DNA from: an uncultured Collinsella sp.
GTDB lineage: Bacteria > Actinomycetota > Coriobacteriia > Coriobacteriales > Coriobacteriaceae
Direction: 5' to 3'
Assembly (NCBI GenBank): GCA_902470895.1
Contig: CABRID010000005.1
Coordinates: 1-46,112, forward strand
Length of the DNA stretch: 46,112 nucleotides
Shown here in pieces: positions 1 through 8,308 of this stretch; position 1 is the stretch's first letter; the number at the start of each line of letters is the position of its first letter. The notes under the pieces are model-generated. The model saw only the letters and a program-made list of their open reading frames with translations. It searched no databases and was not told the origin of the DNA. The position numbers and the translations under genes are program-made.

Positions 1-46
1 TACACAAGGAGTATCGTCGGCAGCGTCAGATGTGTATAAGAGACAG
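1..46. other. Untrimmed Illumina Nextera adapter (artefact)
   Basis: Bases 1-5 are the end of the P5 sequence, 6-13 (AAGGAGTA) match the Nextera i5 index S507, 14-27 are the Read 1 adapter, and 28-46 are the 19-bp Tn5 mosaic end ending in AGACAG. Genomic sequence starts at 47. The same structure occurs inverted at the other end of the contig. This is library sequence, not biology. Confidence 0.98.
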
Positions 47-1371
47 ATCTTACGGAGTTTTTTGGGGTCGTCGCCCGCTTTGGCCATAAGCTTGGCGTTT
101 TCGATCTCGTGCTCCGGCGCCTCGGCAATTACCATACCCTCGGTGTCAAAGCCCGAGCGGCCGGCGCGACCGGCAATCTGGTGGAACTCGCGGGCGCGCA
201 GACGACGCATCTTGTAACCGTCGAACTTGGTGAGCGCGGTGAGCACCACGGTGTGGATGGGCACGTTGATGCCGACGCCGAGCGTGTCGGTGCCGCAGAT
301 GACGGGCAGCAGGCCCTGCTGCGCCAGGCGCTCAACCAGTAGGCGATAGCGCGGCAGCATACCGGCGTGGTGCACGCCGACGCCGCAGCCGAGCAGGCGC
401 TTGAGAATCTTGCCGAAGGCGGTGGAGAAACTCGTGCCTTTGGCAGCTTCCTTAATGGCCTCGCGCTGCTCCTTGCTAGCGATGCCAAAGTTGGCAAGCG
501 ACTGTGCCGTGGCAAGCGCGGCGTCCTGACTAAAGTGCACGATGTAGAGTGGGGCCTCTCCGCGGCGCATGGCGAGCTCGACGGTGCCCTCGAGGGAGGT
601 CGTCACATAGTCGTAGCTCAGCGGAACAGGGCGCGGGGCGTCGACAACCAGGTCGCAAGCAGCGCCGGTGTGCTCCTCGAGCGAGGCGGCGATCGCGGTG
701 ACATCGCCGAGCGTGGCGCTCATGAGCATGAATTGCGTGTGAGGCAGGGCGAGCAGTGGCACCTGCCAGGCCCAACCGCGATCGGGGTCGGCAAAGTAGT
801 GGAACTCGTCCATGGCGACGCAGCCAACATCGGCATCTTCGCCCTCGCGCAGTGCGTCGTTGGCAAGGATTTCTGCCGTGCAACAGATGACGGGCGCCTT
901 GGTGTTGATGTGCGTGTCGCCGGTGATCATGCCGACGTTATCGCGGCCGAGCACCTGCACAAGGTCGAAAAACTTCTCACTGACCAGAGCCTTGATAGGA
1001 GCCGTGTAGTAGCAGCGCTTGCCCTGCGCCATGCCCATAAAGAGCATTCCCAGCGCGACGAGCGATTTACCCGATCCGGTCGGTGTTCCCAAAATGACAT
1101 GGTCACCGGCGGCTAGATCCATGAGGGCCTCTTCCTGGTGGTCCCACAGCTCAATACCGCGATCGCTCGTCCATTCAAAGAAACGTTCGAAGGCCTGATC
1201 GGGCGTGAGCCACGGTTCGGGCTCACTGCCATCCTCGGGCTCCCACCAGGTGGGGGAGAGCGCGCCGAGCGAACCGAACTCGGCTTCGGTTCCCGTGCCG
1301 CCCGAGAATGAGCTGGCGGCTCCGGCGCCGGAAACGGTGCTGGCGGTGGTGTCTGTCGTGGTCTGTGCCAT
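47..1371 (-). CDS. DEAD/DEAH box helicase, DUF3516 type (C-terminus cut by contig end)
   Basis: Superfamily 2 helicase, probably acting on RNA or DNA in the cytoplasm; the substrate of this family is not known to me. The frame runs from ATG at 1371 to the contig edge with no stop, giving 441 codons. Visible motifs in order: Walker A GTPTGSGKS (about residues 95-103), DEFH box in MDEFHYF, SAT box MSATLGD, a Ski2-like HHAGMLPRYR, GTDTLGVGIN and motif VI HQIAGRAGRSG. The sequence just before the cut (DDPKKLRKI) resembles the junction to the DUF3516 domain, which is missing here. A purine-rich GAGAGAAAG lies upstream of the ATG. The first 60 residues are low in complexity. The family assignment as Ski2-like helicase is firm; DUF3516 is an inference from the junction. 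Confidence 0.88.
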
Positions 1372-1492
1372 GTGGTTGCTTTCTCTCGCGTTTGTCCGCC
1401 AACTATTATGGCGTAGCGTCGCATCGATGCGTTCGCAGGCAAGAAAATGCAGGAAATGGGCGTTCTGCCCAGCCGTTTGGTGCAGTTGCCAG

Positions 1493-1615
1493 CTAAGTGA
1501 GTAGACTTTTTGCAATATCGCGAGCACATGGCTTTTGCGCAAGGGCTCTACCTGCGGTTTTAGTATTGGTTATGCGGGTTGTGCTTGGCTATTGCAAAAA
1601 AGTCTACTCACTTAG
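1493..1615. repeat. Long inverted repeat element between trmB and the helicase gene
   Basis: The gap 1372-1670 holds no credible gene. It holds a near-perfect inverted repeat: 1493-1516, beginning CTAAGTGAGTAGAC, and 1591-1615, ending GTCTACTCACTTAG. The arms differ only by a 5- versus 6-base T/A run. Pairing continues inward imperfectly (GAGCACA / TGTGCTT), so the whole unit is about 123 bp. It lies 3 prime of trmB and 5 prime of the helicase gene, both read leftwards. No flanking target duplication is visible and no T-run follows the stem, so it is neither a clear MITE nor a simple terminator. It is probably a dispersed intergenic palindrome. Confidence 0.75.
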
Positions 1616-1670
1616 ATTTGAGGGTCGTTTGTTGGCGCCTATTCGCGCTTGTTTGCCGACGTCGCGACCA

Positions 1671-2519
1671 TCAGAAGCCCCTAGGATCCTGCGGTAGGCG
1701 CTTCTTGCCCTTGCGGGCGCGGTTTTTAAAGTTCTCAACGGCCTCTTCCATGCCCAGGGGTACATAGGCGAGCTCATCGAGGTTTTCGGGCAGGTAGCAG
1801 GCAAGACTTTGCTCCTGCGCACGGCCCGCCGCGAGCTGTTCATCGCTGGGCCGTGCGCCGGGTGTGGCGCAAATGCCATAGACGACGGCACCCATCTCGC
1901 GCGTGCGGCATTCATATTCGGTCTCGGGATGCTCGGGATGGTCGCGGCGCACGTCGTCACTTACCCAAAGCGTGTCGTAGCCGGCTGCGGCAAACTGTCC
2001 TAGGGCGTAGTCGCGCAGTGGCTTGCTGTCGGTGCGCAGCGTGACGGTGGCGCCGGCTGAAAGGAGCGGGCGATAGAGCATTAGATGGTCGACATGGACG
2101 AGTCGTTTTTTGGCGTATTTGGCCTTGGGCTGCGGCGTGGGAAAGTTGATGGTGATGGCATCGAGCTCGCCTGCGGCAAACAGCTGCGGCAGCGATGCGG
2201 CACCTCGGGGCAGGACGAGCGCGTTGGACAGCTCCTGCTCGCAGATTTTCTGCGCGGCATAGGCGATGCAGATAGGCTCCTGGTCCATGCCGATAAAGAG
2301 GGCGTTTGGCTCGTGGGCCGCGCGCTCTACAAGGTACGTTCCCTTGCCGCAGCCAAGATCCAGGTGAAGGTGTTCGAAGGGCTTGCTGCCAACTGGCGCG
2401 CAAGCCTCGCGCCAATCTCCGGTATAGGCCTCGGGGCTCGTCTCAATCGCATCGGCGTAGCGCTCCAGGCGCTCCTCGAGCACAAAGTTCTTGGGCGTGC
2501 GAACGTGGACGGCTCCCAT
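1671..2519 (-). CDS. trmB: tRNA (guanine-N7-)-methyltransferase TrmB
   Basis: Class I SAM-dependent enzyme that makes m7G46 in the variable loop of tRNAs. The 282-residue protein has the SAM motif LDLGCGKGTYL (about 53-63) and the family's hallmark segment NFPTPQPKAKYAKKRL (125-140), which corresponds to FPDPWPKKRHHKRRL in well-studied TrmB, followed by the RTDSKPLRDYA segment. The ATG at 2519 has AAGGAG seven bases upstream. It is longer than many TrmB proteins because of a basic tail ending in KKRLPQDP. It lies 119 bp downstream of another methyltransferase gene on the same strand, and may be co-transcribed with it. Confidence 0.93.
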   Translation of the reverse strand: MGAVHVRTPKNFVLEERLERYADAIETSPEAYTGDWREACAPVGSKPFEHLHLDLGCGKGTYLVERAAHEPNALFIGMDQEPICIAYAAQKICEQELSNALVLPRGAASLPQLFAAGELDAITINFPTPQPKAKYAKKRLVHVDHLMLYRPLLSAGATVTLRTDSKPLRDYALGQFAAAGYDTLWVSDDVRRDHPEHPETEYECRTREMGAVVYGICATPGARPSDEQLAAGRAQEQSLACYLPENLDELAYVPLGMEEAVENFKNRARKGKKRLPQDPRGF

Positions 2520-2638
2520 GAGGCTCCTTGGTCATACGTATGGAACGCGTGGCTGCGCGTTCCGTCGGTGGGTTGGAAAACGGATGGGCATAGCTTACCC
2601 AAAAGATGCGGCGCGGCTCGGCGGCGAGTCGTCGATGC

Positions 2639-3511
2639 CTACAGGCGCTTGAGGATCACATAGCGGTTGAGCTCGCCGCTGCGACCGTCGGCATGGAAGC
2701 GCTCAAGCTCGCGCACGGGGACCTCGCCGCTCTTGTAGAACGTTCGGACGCCGCGCACCAGGTCGGTGATCTGCTGATCGTCAAAGTGATGGCAATAGCG
2801 GTAGGCGTGGCGGTCGTTTTGCCAGCCAATGAGGTGGTCGCCGGCTTCAAACTGCGCGGAATCGTAACCCTCAAACGGTGGGGTGAGCTCGGCGCGGGCT
2901 TCGGCTCGAACGGCCTTGCGCGCCATGCGCTCGTCGTTCATAAACTCCCAAAAACTGATGGCGATGATGCCGCCCGGGCGCGTCTGGCGCACCAGGGCGT
3001 CGAGCACGCGTACGCGGTACTCGCACGACGGCACGTGGTGCATAAAGCCAAAGCAGACCGAGATGTCGGCGAGCGGGGCGTCGAAAAGCGCGTCGGGCGT
3101 CTCGGCGGGGTTGAGCTTCATGAGAGCGTCGAGCACATCGAGTTCCTGGAAGTGCAGGTTGGGAATGCGCAGGGCGTGACCGCGTGCATCGATGGCCAGG
3201 TCCTGGCACGAGTCGACACCATAGAACTCGAAGGGGCAGTTGGCATCTGCCGAGGGGCTCGCGCCGTCGACGCCCTTGGCAGCCAGCGTGCCGCCGGCGG
3301 CAAAGTTCTCAAAGCGCATATTGCCGCAGGCAAGATCGAAGACGCGGACGGGATGCTCGATGGTGGCCACATCGAGCTGGTCGAGCGCTATGTCCATGGT
3401 GCGCACCCAGCCGGGCCAAGGAGCCTGGCGCGTATCGGAAAAGGAGGCGGAGTGCTCGCGATAGAACGTATTGTTGAGCTGGATGAGCGATGAGGCGAAA
3501 TCGCGGTTCAC
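2639..3511 (-). CDS. Class I SAM-dependent methyltransferase
   Basis: 290-residue cytoplasmic methyltransferase of unknown substrate. Motif I is VFDLACGNMRFE (57-68), followed by an acidic YGVDSC at the ribose-binding position and a motif-IV-like ADISVCFGFMHHVP, then a conserved PGGIIAISFWEF. This layout is that of Methyltransf_11/25 small-molecule or tRNA methyltransferases. I chose the GTG at 3511 because a strong GGAGGGAG sits nine bases upstream; a longer frame to 3646 has no ribosome site and unlikely residues. It is divergent from the XRE regulator gene at 3779. The frame and fold are well supported; the target is not. Confidence 0.85.
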   Translation of the reverse strand: MNRDFASSLIQLNNTFYREHSASFSDTRQAPWPGWVRTMDIALDQLDVATIEHPVRVFDLACGNMRFENFAAGGTLAAKGVDGASPSADANCPFEFYGVDSCQDLAIDARGHALRIPNLHFQELDVLDALMKLNPAETPDALFDAPLADISVCFGFMHHVPSCEYRVRVLDALVRQTRPGGIIAISFWEFMNDERMARKAVRAEARAELTPPFEGYDSAQFEAGDHLIGWQNDRHAYRYCHHFDDQQITDLVRGVRTFYKSGEVPVRELERFHADGRSGELNRYVILKRL

Positions 3512-3611
3512 GGCGCGGAACTCCCTCCGTTGGCGGTGCGGAATAAACAGTACGACCATACTACCGTTAACGCCGCGACGGGGACAACCGAGCTGCGGGT
3601 CATTGCTTTGT

Positions 3612-3656
3612 TTGGACACATTTCCGCAGCTCATATATGCCCGCAACCGCCGGTTG
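3612..3656 (+). promoter_or_regulatory. Possible promoter and palindromic operator of the XRE gene
   Basis: A TTGGAC (3612-3617) and TATATG (3634-3639) are spaced by 16 bases. A 13-bp palindrome CAACCG-C-CGGTTG (3644-3656) lies where transcription would start. Because the downstream gene encodes an HTH protein, an autoregulatory operator is plausible. The -35 match is weak, so this is tentative. Confidence 0.3.
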
Positions 3657-3778
3657 TCAAAAATCTCACTAGAATAGGTGGCATGCTTTTGGCGGTGGCG
3701 GATAGATTTTTAACTGTGCAAGGCGCCTTAAGAACAAAAACGGTCCGGCGGCACGGCTGGCATCACATAGGAGGAACC

Positions 3779-4501
3779 ATGAATGTAGAAACTGCGCAGC
3801 GGCTCGCCGACCTTCGTCGCAGCAAGGGTTTTAGCCAAGAAGGGCTGGCGCGAAAGCTGGGGCTGTCGCGCCAGGCTGTCAGTAAATGGGAGCGTGCGGA
3901 GAGCTCGCCCGATACCGAGAACCTGATCTCGCTCGCAAAACTCTATGGCGTGAGTTTGGACGAGCTCCTCAATCCGAGCGATGAGATCGAGGACGATATC
4001 GAGTTTGAGAACGAGGACCGCGCCCGTCAGCGCGAGGCCGAGGCGGCGGAGCGTGCCCGCACTCATGAGGCGGCGGCACGAGCTACCGAGGCGGCAACGC
4101 AGGCGAGTGATGCGGCTGCCAAGGCGGCGCAAGCGGCAAGTTGGAGCGCGCAGGCAGCTAATGCGGCGACGGCTCAGGTGACGGGTGCCGGTGCGACCAG
4201 CGTGACTCCGGTGAAGGGTCCGTTTCAGTCGTTCCCGTATTGGGCTGTGTGCTGGCTGCTGTTCTTTTTGCTGATGTTCCTGTTTGGTGCCGGCCCCTTT
4301 GCCGCGCTGATCTTCTTTACGATCCCCATCTATCACTGGGTGGCGCGTGCGCTCGATGGCGATTGGGCGCGCGGGGATATTCAGGTTGGTTCGGCGTCGG
4401 TGGCGGTCAAGGCCCAGGGGAAGGATACTTCTGCGGAATCTGATGCTGACGTGGCTACCGCGACTACCGCTGAGCCGATTGCCAAAGAGAGTGATGAATG
4501 A
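3779..4501 (+). CDS. Membrane-tethered XRE-family transcriptional regulator
   Basis: 240 residues. An N-terminal XRE helix-turn-helix (about 5-60, with SQEGLARKLGLSRQAVSKWE) is followed by an acidic linker, an alanine-rich helical region (80-135), and two hydrophobic segments (154-172 and 173-190), then a short polar tail. This puts the DNA-binding domain in the cytoplasm and anchors the protein in the membrane. The start is ATG 3779, four bases after AGGAGG; the in-frame extension to 3530 is not needed. The stop overlaps the ATG of the next gene (ATGATGA), so the two are translationally coupled. XRE proteins paired with DUF4097 proteins are common in Gram-positives and probably sense the envelope; that role is inference. 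Confidence 0.9.
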   Translation: MNVETAQRLADLRRSKGFSQEGLARKLGLSRQAVSKWERAESSPDTENLISLAKLYGVSLDELLNPSDEIEDDIEFENEDRARQREAEAAERARTHEAAARATEAATQASDAAAKAAQAASWSAQAANAATAQVTGAGATSVTPVKGPFQSFPYWAVCWLLFFLLMFLFGAGPFAALIFFTIPIYHWVARALDGDWARGDIQVGSASVAVKAQGKDTSAESDADVATATTAEPIAKESDE

Positions 4502-5397
4502 TGAAGCTTTCGCATGAATCCAAGGTACGCTTGGGCGTTGGCATTGGAGCGTTTGTGCTCATCATCGGGCTTGTCTTTGGCATTTCGTGGACTTTGATTC
4601 ATTTTGATGGCCCGTGGGATCTCGACGATGTTGTATCCGGCTTCTCTGGTATGGACGATGCGGTTGACGAGGACGATCTTTTGGATGGCGGTAACTATTC
4701 CGCTCAGCCTCAGCAGCTTTCGAGCGAAACCTTTGATGCCGACGCGTTCACATCGCTTGACTTGGACGTGACGTCGGGCACGGTCGAGGTCAAACACGTC
4801 TCCAGCGGGCCAGTGCGCGTAATTGAAAGCGGTCGCGTGGCAACGGGGACCGTTGCCTTCGATGCGGCAACCCAGAACCTGGCCGAAATCAAGGGTTCTA
4901 CGCTCAAGATTCGCCAGTTCGATTGCGATGACGAGCGCGCCATTGACCGCACGGTTACCGTCGAACTGCCGCGCGATGTTGCCGATAACATGGTGGGCAT
5001 CACAGCGAATGTGGGACCGGGTGATCTGACGGTCGCGGGCATTGCGTGTCATGACCTCAACCTGACTTTGGACTCGGGAGACGTCGAGTTTACGGGTACC
5101 GTGACCGATACCCTGAATGCCGAGGTCGGTTCGGGCGATGTGACGTTCGAGCTCTACCAGGCCCCCGCGAAGTCGATGGACGTGAGCGTGGGCTCGGGCG
5201 ATGTGGAGATGACGGTTCCGAACTCGACGGGCTTTAAGGCGAGCCTCACCTTGGGCAGCGGCGACTTCGAGAGCGATTTCCTTCCGCTTGGCTACGACGG
5301 CGAGACCGTTTTGAATCTTGAATTCGATAACGGCGATAAGTCTGCCACGTATCGTTTTGAGGTCGGTTCGGGCGACATGTCGTTTGATCCGGAGTGA
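4498..5397 (+). CDS. DUF4097-family beta-repeat membrane protein
   Basis: 299 residues: one membrane anchor near the N-terminus (about 10-33), an acidic linker (35-65), then a right-handed beta-repeat region whose turns show regular repeats of SGDV-type motifs (LDSGDVEF, VGSGDVTF, VGSGDVEM, LGSGDFES, VGSGDMSF). This is the DUF4097 / adhesin-like fold; it would sit outside the membrane. It overlaps the XRE regulator gene by four bases. ATG 4498 and ATG 4501 are adjacent possible starts. A strong hairpin terminator follows. Function is unknown; a cell-surface sensor or scaffold acting with the XRE protein is inferred from the coupling. Confidence 0.88.
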   Translation: MMKLSHESKVRLGVGIGAFVLIIGLVFGISWTLIHFDGPWDLDDVVSGFSGMDDAVDEDDLLDGGNYSAQPQQLSSETFDADAFTSLDLDVTSGTVEVKHVSSGPVRVIESGRVATGTVAFDAATQNLAEIKGSTLKIRQFDCDDERAIDRTVTVELPRDVADNMVGITANVGPGDLTVAGIACHDLNLTLDSGDVEFTGTVTDTLNAEVGSGDVTFELYQAPAKSMDVSVGSGDVEMTVPNSTGFKASLTLGSGDFESDFLPLGYDGETVLNLEFDNGDKSATYRFEVGSGDMSFDPE

Positions 5398-5442
5398 CAT
5401 GAGGTTTTCGGAGATCGGTACATATAGGCATGCTGTTTGATG

Positions 5443-5476
5443 AAGGCGCCGAAGCCGAGATTGGCTTCGGCGCCTT
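5443..5476 (+). terminator. Hairpin terminator after the DUF4097 gene
   Basis: A perfect 14-bp stem (5443-5456 with 5463-5476, AAGGCGCCGAAGCC) and a 6-nt loop, followed by TGCCTTT. The T-run is short, but stem and position fit a terminator. Confidence 0.75.
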
Positions 5477-5494
5477 TGCCTTTACAATGGGGGC

Positions 5495-7402
5495 ATGGAA
5501 CAGATTATCTTGAACATACTCGAGGCTCTGCGTCGCGGCGAGACCGTGGACGACAAAGCGCTCGTCAAATTGATACATGCCGAGGCGCGCCGCGAGGGTG
5601 CCGACAAACGCGATTTGGCCAAGCGCCGTCTGCTGCCGTTCTACCAGCGGGTTAAACGTGAGGAGCCGGCTCGGTGGGCTGCGTGGAATGTCGATTCCGA
5701 TCTGGAACGTCAACTGCTGCAGGTGCTGCGTATGAAGCCGCGCCGAACGGCCTCGGGCGTGGCGACCATTACCGTCATCACCAAGCCCTGGCCGTGCTCG
5801 GGCGATTGCCTGTTTTGCCCCAACGACCTGCGCATGCCCAAGAGCTATCTGCATGCTGAGCCGGCGTGTGCCCGTGCGGAGCAAAACTGCTTCGATCCGT
5901 ATCTGCAGGTGAGTGCCCGTTTGACGGCGCTTTCGCAAATGGGGCATGCGACCGATAAGATCGAGCTCATTGTGCTTGGCGGTACCTGGAGCGACTATCC
6001 GGAAGGCTATCAGACATGGTTTATGTCGGAGCTCTTCCGCGCGCTCAATGACGATGCCGTGGCCGGCGTGGCGGCCAACCCCATGTTGGCGCGTCCGGGT
6101 ATCAGCCGTGCCGAGGCGGGGCGCCTGCTCGACGATGCTCCTGCCAATGCGCTGCCGCCGGTGGTGGCGGAGCGACGCGAACGCTATCGCGCTGCCGGTA
6201 TTGCGACCGATGAGGTTGAGCTTGCGAGCGGCGTTGCCGACGAGCAGGGGCGTGTGGATGCTACCGTGGGTGGCTATAACCGCGCGGTGCGTCGTCTGTA
6301 CGGCCCCGGCACGCCGTGGGGCGAGGTCGCCGAGTGGCAGACGGCCACGATGGAGGAGCTTGAGCGTCAGCAGCGCATCAATGAGACGGCGAAGCATCGC
6401 GTGGTGGGGCTCGTTATCGAGACGCGCCCCGATGCTGTAACGCCGCAGGCCCTCACGCTTATCCGCCGCCTGGGCTGCACCAAGATCCAGATGGGTATCC
6501 AGAGCCTCGACCAGCACCTGCTCGATATCAACGAGCGTCGCATTTCGGTGGCGCAGATCGAGCGGGCGTTTTCGCTTGCGCGCCTGTTTGGCTTTAAGAT
6601 CCACGCGCATTTTATGCTTAACTTGCTGGGCGCTACGCCCGAGGGGGACAAGCGCGACTACGAACGCTTTATGACCGAAGGGGCCTTTATGCCCGACGAG
6701 GTCAAGGTCTACCCGTGCGCGCTCATCGAGGGCTCGCGTCTGGTGGGCTGCTATGAGCGCGGCGAGTGGCGTCCCTATACCGAGGAAGAGCTGCTCGATG
6801 TGTTGGCCGACGACATCGTGGTGACGCCGGCGTTCTGCCGCATCAGTCGCATGATCCGCGACTTTAGTTCCGACGACATTATGGTGGGCAACAAGAAGCC
6901 CAACCTGCGTCAGCTCGTCGAGAATCGCTTGGCGGCTCGTGGAGAAGGCGCAGTGGTGCGCGAGATTCGCTATCGCGAGATCAGTACCGCGGGTGCCGAC
7001 TTGGATGAGCTTTCTCTTGATGAGGAAGTGGCGTACGAGACGCCGGTGACTTACGAGCGCTTTTTGCAGTGGGTGACGCCGCGGGGCAAGATCGCGGGCT
7101 TTTTGCGGTTGTCGCTGCCCGACCATTCGTTTGTTGCCGCGCATGCGGACGAGTTGCCGACGACGCCGGACGAGGCGATGATTCGCGAGGTACACGTGTA
7201 TGGCATGGCGGCACGCGTGGGCGACCAGGGCCAGGTGGCGCAGCATCACGGGTTGGGGCGTTTGCTCGTAGAGCGTGCGTGCCAGATAGCTCGGGATGCG
7301 GGTTATGCGCGTATCAACGTGATTAGCGCGATTGGCACACGCGAGTATTATCGCCATCTTGGATTTTATGACCATGGCCTTTATCTGCAAAAGGAGCTCT
7401 AG
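5495..7402 (+). CDS. Elp3-like tRNA uridine(34) acetyltransferase (radical SAM + GNAT)
   Basis: 635-residue stand-alone Elp3. The radical SAM core binds a 4Fe-4S cluster through Cys101, Cys105 and Cys108 (PCSGDCLFCPN); LGGTWSDYP and IQMGIQSLD are further core motifs. The C-terminal GNAT acetyltransferase domain (about 480-635) holds QHHGLGRLLVERA for acetyl-CoA and ends in YYRHLGF. In eukaryotes Elp3 is the catalytic subunit of Elongator and starts the cm5U34 modification of tRNA; bacterial and archaeal Elp3 act without the other subunits. The ATG at 5495 has only a G-run almost touching it as ribosome site. The stop is directly followed by the next ATG (TAGATG). Confidence 0.93.
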   Translation: MEQIILNILEALRRGETVDDKALVKLIHAEARREGADKRDLAKRRLLPFYQRVKREEPARWAAWNVDSDLERQLLQVLRMKPRRTASGVATITVITKPWPCSGDCLFCPNDLRMPKSYLHAEPACARAEQNCFDPYLQVSARLTALSQMGHATDKIELIVLGGTWSDYPEGYQTWFMSELFRALNDDAVAGVAANPMLARPGISRAEAGRLLDDAPANALPPVVAERRERYRAAGIATDEVELASGVADEQGRVDATVGGYNRAVRRLYGPGTPWGEVAEWQTATMEELERQQRINETAKHRVVGLVIETRPDAVTPQALTLIRRLGCTKIQMGIQSLDQHLLDINERRISVAQIERAFSLARLFGFKIHAHFMLNLLGATPEGDKRDYERFMTEGAFMPDEVKVYPCALIEGSRLVGCYERGEWRPYTEEELLDVLADDIVVTPAFCRISRMIRDFSSDDIMVGNKKPNLRQLVENRLAARGEGAVVREIRYREISTAGADLDELSLDEEVAYETPVTYERFLQWVTPRGKIAGFLRLSLPDHSFVAAHADELPTTPDEAMIREVHVYGMAARVGDQGQVAQHHGLGRLLVERACQIARDAGYARINVISAIGTREYYRHLGFYDHGLYLQKEL

Positions 7403-8281
7403 ATGAACAAGCCGAGTGTTTCTGCCGGCGTCGTTGCCGGCGTTGCTCTGGGAGCCGCGGCGCTTGGTGCGGCCGCTGTCGCTGTTCGTGCTGCCTGTCT
7501 GCAGGTTGCGCGAACCCGCAATGGGTTGGCGCGTGTGAAACGCGTGCACGACGAGGGCGGCGACGAAGTCCGCGTATTGGTGCAAGGCGGCGTCTACCAA
7601 AGCGCGAGTTACGTTGGCGATCGTTGGGCAGAGCCCGTCTTTGCGTATTATCGTGCATTTGACGATGTGTTTGAGGCCGAGGACGCAATGCGTGACGCTT
7701 ATGGTCACGGTATCGACCGTACGCTTATGCTGGGCGGCGGTGGGTTTGCCTATCCCAAGTTCGCGCTGATGTCGCACGAGGGCTTGCGCATGGACGTCAT
7801 CGAGTATGACGGAGAGATTACGCGTCTGGCGCGCCGCTGGTTCTACCTAGACGAGCTGGAGCGCGCGGCGGGCGACCGCCTGCGGGTGATAACCGCTGAG
7901 GCTCGCTCGTATCTGGGTGTGACGAGCGTGGGCCATCGTCGCTATGACGCGGTCGTGAACGATTGCTTTGGCGGTGCCGAGCCCGTACGCGAGTTGGCGA
8001 CCGTTGAGGCGCTGCGCCTGGTGCGGGGCAGCCTGAACCCCGGGGGTATCTACGTGGCCAATATCGTGAGCGCAAACGAGGGGAGTGACGTGACGTTCCT
8101 GCGCGACTGCGCTGCCACGGCACTCGAGGTATTCGCCCGCGCCTGGGTGGTCCCGTGTGGCGATGCGGAGTTCGGCGGCGAGGAGAACTACCTGCTCATC
8201 GCCAGCGACGGCGACTATGCCTTTGCCGAAGTCGTGCCCTTCGACACCGACTTCCTCGGCACCGTCCTTCACGACAAGTAA
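7403..8281 (+). CDS. Spermidine synthase-like protein with N-terminal membrane segment
   Basis: 292 residues. An Ala/Val-rich hydrophobic N-terminus (about 8-34) looks like a membrane anchor or signal. The rest has the spermidine synthase / methyltransferase Rossmann fold: LMLGGGGFAYP (108-118), acidic VIEYD (132-136) at the end of strand 2, and a YDAVVNDCFGG motif (181-191) in the catalytic region. Polyamine binding residues are not obvious, so it may not make spermidine. It starts one base after the elp3 stop and is almost certainly co-transcribed with it. It converges with the helicase gene of the next operon, 27 bases apart. Confidence 0.8.
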   Translation: MNKPSVSAGVVAGVALGAAALGAAAVAVRAACLQVARTRNGLARVKRVHDEGGDEVRVLVQGGVYQSASYVGDRWAEPVFAYYRAFDDVFEAEDAMRDAYGHGIDRTLMLGGGGFAYPKFALMSHEGLRMDVIEYDGEITRLARRWFYLDELERAAGDRLRVITAEARSYLGVTSVGHRRYDAVVNDCFGGAEPVRELATVEALRLVRGSLNPGGIYVANIVSANEGSDVTFLRDCAATALEVFARAWVVPCGDAEFGGEENYLLIASDGDYAFAEVVPFDTDFLGTVLHDK

Positions 8282-8308
8282 GTCTCCCCGTCCTAAAAAA
8301 GACTGGTC

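Noticed and set aside
5246..7777. An 843-codon frame antisense to elp3
   Set aside because: His/Arg/Ala-rich translation without domains; it spans the ends of three real plus-strand genes. Shadow frame.
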